Of a stretch of DNA of 61,565 bases, positions 34,701-40,206 are shown piece after piece. A program made the translations under genes and the position numbers. This DNA is from a virus. The stretch is taken from the IMG/VR virus record IMGVR_UViG_3300044941_000051, positions 1 through 61,565 of that record, one strand, 5' to 3'. The stretch's first letter is position 1, and each line of letters opens with the position of its first letter. Below the pieces are notes generated by a model. It worked only from the letters and a program-made list of their open reading frames with translations. It was not told where the DNA came from and did no database searches.

Positions 34701-35458
34701 ATCTGCTGATCGCTGACGATGACGAGCCGGATTTCGACACGGTTGTTCGGATGCACCTGGGGGAAGCAGGGGCCTTCGGCCTGCTGGACTTCCTGACCGG
34801 CCAGCGCGCCTCGGAGCGCATCAGCCTCAGCAGCGCCATCTACCGGCCGGGCTTTGCAGCGGAGCAGCTGCCGCCGCAGTATCAGTTCATCGAGGCGGTG
34901 GGCGGCCCTGTGGTGGGCATGATCAACAAGTACATCAATCGCTTCCCCGACCTGCTGTCGCAGGGGGAGTACTGGCGTGCGGCCGAGGCAGCCATGCCGT
35001 CAGCGTTTGCCAACATGATGCGGGCGTATCGCTTCTCGCAGGACGGTGTGCTGACCATGCGCGGCGATCCTATCCTGGGAGATATCGGGCCCTTCGACAT
35101 CGCAGCCCAGAGCCTGGGGTTCATGTCAGCGGCCTACTCTCAGCAGCTGGCGATCAACTCTCAGCGCAGCCGCATCGACAACGCCATCGGCACACGGCGA
35201 ACTCGGCTGCTCCAGCAACTGCATATCGCTACGCGAAATAACGATTGGGCGAGCGTCGACGAGATTTACGCGCGTATCGCCGAGTTCAACGTTCGGAACC
35301 CTAACTTCCCCATCACCCGTGAAACCATTCGCGACTCGCTGCGGCAGCACCAGCGCACCACGCAGCAGATGGAGGCGGGCGTCAACATCAACCCCCGCAA
35401 CCGCGAGCGGATCAACGAAATGATCCAGCTCGGATCGCCGAGCGTGTGGGGGGTGTAA
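28739..35458 (+). CDS. Giant virion protein with HEAVH zinc-protease motif (2239 aa)
   Basis: The largest gene in the window. N-terminal about 270 residues contain Ala/Gly-rich hydrophobic segments (GSTAPFFALAPLGGLGAAAG); residues about 290-370 are a Pro/Ala linker with a 48-bp duplicated segment; residues about 360-430 include a winged-helix-like region (LAALRNASGNYATAMRELG). A gluzincin-type motif HEAVH lies at residues 1084-1088, with Glu1129 or Glu1133 (HELLAEG) as possible third ligand. The rest is long and helical with few known motifs. Size and late position suggest an ejected internal protein, as T7 gp16 or N4 vRNAP, here perhaps with proteolytic activity in place of transglycosylase. 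The stop runs into the convergent terminator. Confidence 0.8.
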   Translation: MTVVRALGQYSGRTYGWRIAGETPTVDEQMAFDAFVRRREREFAAQYQERWGRNIEPQGTFVGEAVRGLGSGAAGLLESGALGLASLLPQGWEDPAREAIRGAGYRVQRALAPYANYEGSLTRTLSEGLGSTAPFFALAPLGGLGAAAGAALGAAAGAGEASERAYAAGATEEERSRAALLGAGVGLSEIGVPVALRGLFGSLLRAGVPETTIMARLWRIGTAATAEGAQEAAAEFLQNAIEQGVYNPEQDLAEGLLPAAGVGGGVGAIIQGLVELGTRSRGLRGRRGEVAPTAASPTPPAPAPAAEPAALLALPPPAAEPAPAASTPTPTPAAEPAPAASTPTPTPAAAAPSARAPNKDFDTAATLAALRNASGNYATAMRELGISYPEMQQRIRHLESLGAVAFDRASGTMRFPDVAPTATPAAPAATVLTAELTRILDELQIPSRAAVRNKVRSGAVETLDGLVNELKKYGANPKVPLETRGRVQSWLNMPTEAQFSQPGAPDGQAPQAPQSPVSGPVGLDALTDRIGAQGSIGEPGIGAEPGGNQPAGAAAPVAPAVAEPVPGAPAPDDAATEQPAALNPEVPAQPLVGAAPRAAPPTPSPSPAASEGVAATPAAPARQLIPGARVRVDPQTLQATSRPFFRPGDVEDYSAPPPGARPAPETDTEGDIPSRFAQGRNKPRPPTPEEAAVAREQVAQWFDANAPADVQEANRRLKPSDLESANIRVADAAAIVKLLQGKEPTATDDKNNTPEAAAYRYFSRYRDPGLSLNAIASDAAEAAAHARHMADRKEAGFKSAMPGLFNPPTWTLASLRKDYGKGFELSPTDRLLVGLGRNPGASAMGWVEANLSPDTVTELRSLMNRRATNREAGYQFVNVLGSIEVRNQRQTAVREEQAKLENAARKSRGLSPEKWAELSPEVRKELIRDYRSLEKEREKDAARSLARARQLKGQFSYAWPTSAHPQVGSLIRAGNFPAALSTLANTARNGYQRRLAAALLPRLQNTRAQAVPSAELARVQSAMSPETPTLGKRPAAVYVWPMSAAGVRQLRDNGHTEAADLIDRYGGQILFDAAVPMSPELVLHEAVHAAADSVLNNPSHPLTRRLENLRQALLGKMPADTYGLNNVHELLAEGMSNPAFRRDLNYLNTSGEARSAWERFRSIMRDFLRSLIGLPPSGPNDPSSARDLIDSTMNDILALGPSDVEAGSILGASFQTMQGARDALGRVKDNVRVPTAADMQGMREMLQNVSVPGSWKQAFTHLFMPIRYVADAAAKYMPSAPALADAVNQHKAEIVKYEQIVSSAVEKVTDILRKYRNNRDVLDNFNRAVNQGTLIATQFGVDFRKPRSTYEGKPDRFDADALAAYDRVRQAYDSLKPDVQEAVRRVFAMPVALRPELQNALRERIEALAPGNKRLQEKIFKSIYDKIFAADLVDPFAPLRRTGQYWLSYNGTDPETGQPDVFIHAFQTRGEQEEAIRRLMALESGIDKASIKPFMNAAGMRNKPEVPMEYVANVLDAIDGSAELAQMVDPETGEAGGLRQRVIELMFDNLPETSFVNSFRKRKGVRGFIGDMTPFTQGLTYGDTVKNVTEANQRLGRQIADMRFGARFSALRNALQREYKDFTSAEPSKDPALSREFAAIAANPTLAPEQKIVAVEEARRRYLQRRPREVEEAKNLHDTLRSYSFVPFRQRAGWASAAVSGTYMLTLGFNASTALITLSQIPLFIAPFLSGKHGMRRTIAAIGLAHRLLAGSGKMRDRQTINERGEIVTERVAAPLFSFSMDNYTDTDPQSAYMEPMLRLARRNGVFNHSLIQDQLLGEQPTLWQRLAGWSGIMQHHAERYSREVALTASYHLELQSQMGSDLPLDKFISGLRDGTIKPTGEQMEAAALEAVEVSERTNGPILAAAGPLASQNDIGSVAYLFKRHPISMLNLMFQTAKRSNLFNLSPDQRTEDQNIARRQFAGMVGMMALMSGALGLPLMQQVGWLYDLLIADDDEPDFDTVVRMHLGEAGAFGLLDFLTGQRASERISLSSAIYRPGFAAEQLPPQYQFIEAVGGPVVGMINKYINRFPDLLSQGEYWRAAEAAMPSAFANMMRAYRFSQDGVLTMRGDPILGDIGPFDIAAQSLGFMSAAYSQQLAINSQRSRIDNAIGTRRTRLLQQLHIATRNNDWASVDEIYARIAEFNVRNPNFPITRETIRDSLRQHQRTTQQMEAGVNINPRNRERINEMIQLGSPSVWGV

Positions 35459-35483
35459 AAAAAAACCCCGGCCGAAGCCGGGG
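35457..35483 (-). terminator. Convergent-point terminator
   Basis: CCCCGGC-CGAA-GCCGGGG (35466-35483). On the leftward transcript the stem is followed by a run of nine U (from A at 35457-35465), a textbook intrinsic terminator for the replication operon. It also marks the end of the rightward late block. Confidence 0.85.
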
Positions 35484-35526
35484 CCAGTCAGGAAGAGGAG
35501 AGAGACCTCTGGACACCGTTACTATA

Positions 35527-35748
35527 TCAGGCGATCCTCCAGACACGCAAGCCCAAAATGTGGTTCTCGATCCGGGAGGCGTAGCGCGCTTGCCACTTCT
35601 TGCGCTTGAATATCTTCTCGATGCACCGGATCGCAGCGGCGGCATCCACGCAGGGTAGGAAGAACGACCCCCCTACCCGCAGTGATCGCCAGTCGACAGT
35701 GACCCGGGCGCCGTTGATGAAGATGTCATTTCGCCGCGCCAGGCCCAT
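35527..35748 (-). CDS. Small basic protein after primase (73 aa)
   Basis: Starts MGLARRNDIFINGARVTVDWRSLRVGGSF at ATG 35748, inside the 3-prime end of the primase gene in another frame (22-base overlap). The second half is very basic (KIFKRKKWQARYASRIE) and includes a predicted helix, suggesting nucleic-acid contact. Unknown family. Last gene of the leftward replication operon. Confidence 0.6.
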   Translation of the reverse strand: MGLARRNDIFINGARVTVDWRSLRVGGSFFLPCVDAAAAIRCIEKIFKRKKWQARYASRIENHILGLRVWRIA

Positions 35749-38596
35749 CAGGATCCTCCGGGCTCAGTGCCGAGAAGTTCATCACAATCGCCACCGTCGC
35801 CGGCAGAGCCAGCTTGGTGCCTTTCGAGAGGCGCATGTGCTTCTTGTACGCGCCCATCTTCTCCTTGAGCTCAAGGAAGACCGAGTCAAAGTTGATGCGC
35901 TTCTTCGCGCACCAGGTCTTAAGCGTCGAGTAGGGAATGGCCAGCTGTTTTGTGTCGGTCTCATATCGTGCGGCCAGCGTCATCTTGGGCTGCATTTCCG
36001 GTAGCACCAGCTTGTCGAGACCATTGTTGTTCCCGCCGCGCGCGTCGTCTGTGCTCTTGATCCAGAGAATGTTTCCGTAGTTGTCGTTCACAAAGTCATT
36101 GATCAGTGACTCGACAGTCGTGACCGACTCACGGTCGTTGGCCTTGTTGTCGTTGATCAGTGCCACAACCCAGTCGAATAGCTTGGCCGGGTCGTACGAA
36201 AGCAGACCCAAGTCCCGAGCAAGGACCAAGGCGGCGATGGTCACGGCGCCCTGTACCGACCAGAACCGGTTCTGCATGGTGAGGCCGCACGCAGTGTCGA
36301 TACGTTTTTGCACGGTCTCGATCAGCTGTTTTGCCGTGGCCGTATCCGCCATGATGCGCTGGACAAATGGTACGATGGCGTGCCCCGTGTTGTCCCCCAC
36401 CGACTTGGCGAACAGGTCCGTCTCGGTCTTCTCAGTGAAGTTGTGCGGCTGCACGTGGTACCGCAGCACCCGCTGGACCTCGGCCCGCGGGTTAGACTTC
36501 ATAAGGTAGACCTTCGCCAGCATCGAATGGTTCGACGACGAGCAAACCGTTGTGTGCCAGGGCTCGCCACGGTGCCGCTCGTCGTTCGAGCCTGAGCGCA
36601 GCCGGGCTTTCTGGCGGCCGTCGGTGATGCCGTAGATCAGATCCGACGCATCCTCTGCGGGGAACTCGGTGAACTCGTCGAACTGGACGTTCACGTCCTT
36701 CATCAGCTCGAGCCGGTTCATCCGGGCGTTCAGCGTGTCCTTCGGCCCAACGATCAGCTCCTGGGGGTTGCCGTAGATCGTCAGCGCGAACTTCTGCGTA
36801 GTCGACTTCCCGTGGCCGCTACCGTCGCTGTAGAAATCGAAGATCGCCGCATGCACCGGCAAGAACCGCATCAGCGGCGCGGCCAGTGCGTGACAGATGA
36901 CGTACTGATATGGCTCGAGCCCGGGGCGGTTGTAGAACTCTGCCTGTTTCACCCAACCTTCCAGCGTACCCCTCGGCTTCAGCGCCGGGAACAGAAACGC
37001 CGTCTTGCTGGAAGGAGGATTATACCCAACTTTATCCGCGAAGATTTCGCGGTCCCCCAAGATGTAGGACTTGAAAGAGTTATCGCTCCAGCCGAACTGA
37101 GTTCGAGCAGTATCTGCCATTGTCGTCACTTGCAGCTTTTCAACCCACGCATTTGTGTAAGCCATGAGTGCGTCCCACCTCTTTGTCGGTACCGATACTC
37201 CGTATTTGGCCAGCGCCTTCCGCAGTTCCTCTTTTGATGTCGACGCGACAAGCGGCACGACGAACTCGCGCGTGCCGTCATTCGGCAAATTTAGCCGCCC
37301 GATAACACACTCGCCGTACTCAGGATCCACTACACGTCGAGTGTAGTACAGGTCGTTCATGTAGACGCAGATCTCTTCAGGATCACCGTCTTCGTTCTTT
37401 TGCTTGATATAAACACCCCCGTGCTTGCCGCGAAAGTACGGAAACGGAAACGCGGGAACGCTACTGTGACCGTTCAAGTAGACCACTGCCGGCTCAGCCA
37501 CGCCACCTTTCTCGTCCTCATCTTCAGCGGGTGCGCCGTCTGGTTCGGAGGTAGGGGCTTCCTCTACCGACGCGCCCAGCAGGATCGGCGATTTCAACTT
37601 GTTCCAGTGCGGGCACCCGCTGCAGACCCCCGGGCGCAGCCCGTCCATCGTAGCGCAGGTGTAGGGTCCCTTGATCGCGTCGAACTTGGCATCGGTCTGC
37701 TCGGCGTCGTACTCGGGATGCCCCCGCGATATGCGGTGCGCCGCTGTGCGCCCCTCGGTGCAGAACTTGGTGATCGACAGCGCGCCACGCCACAGTGGCT
37801 CCGAAACCTCGGCTGGCTGGGACACGGCGAAGCCCAGCTGCGCGCACCCGCGCCCCTGTGCTGTCTTCTCCAGAATGCGACGCATCGAGAACGACCGATT
37901 GCCCATCAGGCGCTGCATCACTGGATCGTCCGCCGCCGACAGCCCGGGCACGGAGGCTGTCGGCAGGATCTCCTTGCGCACAGCGGCATAGTCCGCCAGC
38001 CTCCGTGCCATCTCGGCCAGCTCTGGCCGCGCTCCAGTGCCGATACCCAGGATCTGCACCGGGGCGGGTGTCTCGCGCTTGAAGTTCCTCGACCCTGGCA
38101 CCCGCAGGATGCGGGCCGCGTCGGCCGTGATCGCCGGGTCTGCGTGCAGACCACGAGCTGCGCAAGCGCGCTTGAGCGCCTCGGCTACAGGCAGCCATTC
38201 GCTGCGGCTGACAGCCTCAGCCAACGGCCAGTACACGTGAATACCCCACCCACTGCTGACCACGATGGGTTTCGGCAGGTGCAGGTCGGTGACGAACTGC
38301 CGCAATGCGGCGATTGCCGTAACCTGATCTGGATATTCTTTCTTGGGGCCGCAGTCCAAGTCCAGAAACAGCGCGCCCAGCTGTTCTGCGTTCTCTGCCT
38401 TCCTGTCCGCGCCCGGCGCGAAGGTCGCGAGCGCAAAGTAGACGTCGTATTCCGCTGCGTCGAACTCATCCGCAGCCTTGGAGAGCTGTTCCAGAGTAGG
38501 GTAAAACTTCTGCTTTCGGCGCCCTTCCCTGGCCGCGAACAAGCAGTAGTGCCCACCAGCGCCGAGAACGGCGCGGAAGAAGCTCAGTCTGTCCAT
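35726..38596 (-). CDS. Primase-helicase fusion
   Basis: 956 residues. The N-terminus looks like an archaeo-eukaryotic primase/PrimPol: LFLDLDCGPKKEYP (acidic pair Asp79, Asp81), SSGWGIHVYWPL (SGxGxHxYW, about 114-124) and RILRVPGSRNFK. A cysteine cluster (CATMDG ... CSGCPHW) follows in the middle. The C-terminal half is an AAA-type helicase with a P-loop GSGHGKSTT and FDEFTEFPAED. Such fusions unwind DNA and lay down primers at phage forks. It lies with SSB-like, polymerase and helicase genes. Confidence 0.8.
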   Translation of the reverse strand: MDRLSFFRAVLGAGGHYCLFAAREGRRKQKFYPTLEQLSKAADEFDAAEYDVYFALATFAPGADRKAENAEQLGALFLDLDCGPKKEYPDQVTAIAALRQFVTDLHLPKPIVVSSGWGIHVYWPLAEAVSRSEWLPVAEALKRACAARGLHADPAITADAARILRVPGSRNFKRETPAPVQILGIGTGARPELAEMARRLADYAAVRKEILPTASVPGLSAADDPVMQRLMGNRSFSMRRILEKTAQGRGCAQLGFAVSQPAEVSEPLWRGALSITKFCTEGRTAAHRISRGHPEYDAEQTDAKFDAIKGPYTCATMDGLRPGVCSGCPHWNKLKSPILLGASVEEAPTSEPDGAPAEDEDEKGGVAEPAVVYLNGHSSVPAFPFPYFRGKHGGVYIKQKNEDGDPEEICVYMNDLYYTRRVVDPEYGECVIGRLNLPNDGTREFVVPLVASTSKEELRKALAKYGVSVPTKRWDALMAYTNAWVEKLQVTTMADTARTQFGWSDNSFKSYILGDREIFADKVGYNPPSSKTAFLFPALKPRGTLEGWVKQAEFYNRPGLEPYQYVICHALAAPLMRFLPVHAAIFDFYSDGSGHGKSTTQKFALTIYGNPQELIVGPKDTLNARMNRLELMKDVNVQFDEFTEFPAEDASDLIYGITDGRQKARLRSGSNDERHRGEPWHTTVCSSSNHSMLAKVYLMKSNPRAEVQRVLRYHVQPHNFTEKTETDLFAKSVGDNTGHAIVPFVQRIMADTATAKQLIETVQKRIDTACGLTMQNRFWSVQGAVTIAALVLARDLGLLSYDPAKLFDWVVALINDNKANDRESVTTVESLINDFVNDNYGNILWIKSTDDARGGNNNGLDKLVLPEMQPKMTLAARYETDTKQLAIPYSTLKTWCAKKRINFDSVFLELKEKMGAYKKHMRLSKGTKLALPATVAIVMNFSALSPEDPDGPGAAK

Positions 38597-38657
38597 GATC
38601 CGCCTCTACTGAAGGAAGTAGGGCCCCGGGTGGCCGGGGCCCCGTTACGGTCAAGGA

Positions 38658-39545
38658 TCAGTCGTCGTCCCAGCCAGCCAGCACGGACTTGAGGTCAGGC
38701 GAAGCCTGAGCCGCCGCGGGTTTCGTCTTCTCGACCTTCGTGGGCTCCGGCACGTCATCGGCTTCGACTTCGACGCGCTTGGGTGCAGTCTTCGGCTTCT
38801 CGGCCTTCGGCTTCTCTGCGGGCTTAACCCCGTCGGTCTGCGACACCGTCATCGTGATCGCCTTCAGCGCCTCCTCGCTCTCGCGCTGGTCGAGAGCGAC
38901 CTTCAGTTCATCCTCGCTCAGGGGCCGGGCCGCGCTGAAGTACAGCTTGGGTGCGTCCGAGTTGTCGTCGAAGCGCAGCCTGGTCACGACCGCGATGGCC
39001 GGGGTGTTGTGCGCGGACAGAAACCTGATATACGCCTGCAGCCCCATGTCGCTACCCTTGGCTTCGCCGAAGATCGACGCCGCCGGTACCTGCAGCTGGT
39101 AGACCGTATCCAGCTCCCCCTCGAGTACCACAGCCAGCCGCTGCGAGAAGCGGCAGGCGCGGCTCTCGCCCTGCCCGGAGCCCTTGACGTTCATAGGGCA
39201 ATCGGCGCAGCGCGCAGCCTTGCGGCTCTCTTCCGGCACTTCCGGTGCCGGAGTGCGGGTATCGTGGGACCAGCAGGTGGGGGGCGCAGGATTCTCGGGG
39301 TCGTAGGTCCCCTCATAGTAGGTCCGGGCCACGCCCGCGGCGTTCACGATCACCGCGTTCAGCTCGCCGGCCTTGTTGACAGCCACCTGCTCGCCGTCGA
39401 CCATCATGCGGAACTTGCCGCCACGGATGCTGATCCGGCGACCGGTTCCAGTGCCGCCGGCCATCTTCTTGTTCAAGTCCATCAGGCTCTTGAACAGGTC
39501 CGAGTTGACCAGCGGGTTGCCCTTGAAAAGTTCCAGTGTGCTCAT
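38658..39545 (-). CDS. Probable single-stranded DNA-binding protein
   Basis: 295 residues from ATG 39545. Pattern: MSTLELFKGNPLVNSDLFKSL, a beta-rich core with RRISIRGGKFRMMVDGEQ, four cysteines (CWS ... CADCPMN ... CRF) that may bind zinc, and a disordered Lys/Pro/Glu linker ending SVLAGWDDD. An acidic C-terminal tip after a flexible linker is a hallmark of SSB and T7 gp2.5-like proteins and recruits partners. Position next to primase and polymerase agrees. The longer frame upstream lacks support. Confidence 0.6.
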   Translation of the reverse strand: MSTLELFKGNPLVNSDLFKSLMDLNKKMAGGTGTGRRISIRGGKFRMMVDGEQVAVNKAGELNAVIVNAAGVARTYYEGTYDPENPAPPTCWSHDTRTPAPEVPEESRKAARCADCPMNVKGSGQGESRACRFSQRLAVVLEGELDTVYQLQVPAASIFGEAKGSDMGLQAYIRFLSAHNTPAIAVVTRLRFDDNSDAPKLYFSAARPLSEDELKVALDQRESEEALKAITMTVSQTDGVKPAEKPKAEKPKTAPKRVEVEADDVPEPTKVEKTKPAAAQASPDLKSVLAGWDDD

Positions 39546-39555
39546 CGTTCTCTCC

Positions 39556-39789
39556 TCAGTTGTCGTTGTCGAAGTCAAACTCGAGCTGTCCATTCTCGGG
39601 CAGCTCTTTGGGTTGGTCAAGCAGTGCTTGCTCGACTTTGGCAAGATCGAACCGGTAGGCACGGTCCATCTTGATGTAGCAGTTGCCGGGGATCGTGCCT
39701 TGCTTACACATCGCAAGGACGGTGCCCTGCGAAATGTTGAAGTACGCAGCCAGCTCTGACGTCTTCACGTATTTGGTTTGCGGGGTCAT
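39556..39789 (-). CDS. Helix-turn-helix (excisionase/MerR-like) protein
   Basis: 77 residues. KTSELAAYFNISQGTVLAMCKQGTIPGNCYIKMDRAYRFDLAKVEQAL is the winged HTH of the excisionase/HTH_17 group, and the C-terminus is acidic (LEFDFDNDN). It could be a regulator or an origin-binding factor. It starts by overlapping the next upstream gene's stop (ATGA), inside the replication operon. No integrase is visible, so a recombination-directionality role has no partner. Confidence 0.7.
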   Translation of the reverse strand: MTPQTKYVKTSELAAYFNISQGTVLAMCKQGTIPGNCYIKMDRAYRFDLAKVEQALLDQPKELPENGQLEFDFDNDN

Positions 39790-40169
39790 GCTTTTCTCAC
39801 GGTGATGGTGTACTCCGAGTCCACGTTCAGCCCCGGGGGCATCTGGTCGGGGTGGTCTTCCAGGTAGGACTTCACGGCACCCTGGTTCAGGCGCTTCTCG
39901 AGGAACTCGGGGAGCTCGTTGTCCAGGATGAACCGGTACATTGACTCCCAGTCGCTGGTCCAGTACCGCGTCTTCAGAGTGCGGTAGACCAGCCCGGCCG
40001 GGGTTCGGACGCTGTCGACACCCTGCTCCTTGCAGTAGTCCAGCAGGGCCGCCTTGATGACCGACATATCCGCATCGAGCCGCTTCTCCTGCTCATTGAA
40101 CTGGGCGATAAGCGCCGCCTTGGCGTCCCGGATCTTCACGTAGGTCTTGATCAGCTTCGTTAGGTCCAT
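39786..40169 (-). CDS. Conserved phage replication-region protein (127 aa)
   Basis: Starts MDLTKLIKTYVKIRDAKAALI. The N-terminus is a coiled coil; the middle (LLDYCKEQGVDSVRTPAGLVYRTLKTRYWTSDWESMYRFILDNELPEFLEKRLNQ) is well known in phages next to helicase and nuclease genes. Its function is not established; a Gam-like or clamp-like role has been suggested for relatives by position only. Start chosen at ATG 40169; a frame extension of four residues is possible. Confidence 0.6.
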   Translation of the reverse strand: MDLTKLIKTYVKIRDAKAALIAQFNEQEKRLDADMSVIKAALLDYCKEQGVDSVRTPAGLVYRTLKTRYWTSDWESMYRFILDNELPEFLEKRLNQGAVKSYLEDHPDQMPPGLNVDSEYTITVRKA

Positions 40170-40206
40170 AGGTCTCTCCACTTATGTTTTGACACATCTA
40201 ACTCAG

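Noticed and set aside
39556-39789. Excisionase of a lysogeny module
   Set aside because: No integrase or attachment site is visible, and the gene is within the replication operon, so only the HTH fold is claimed.
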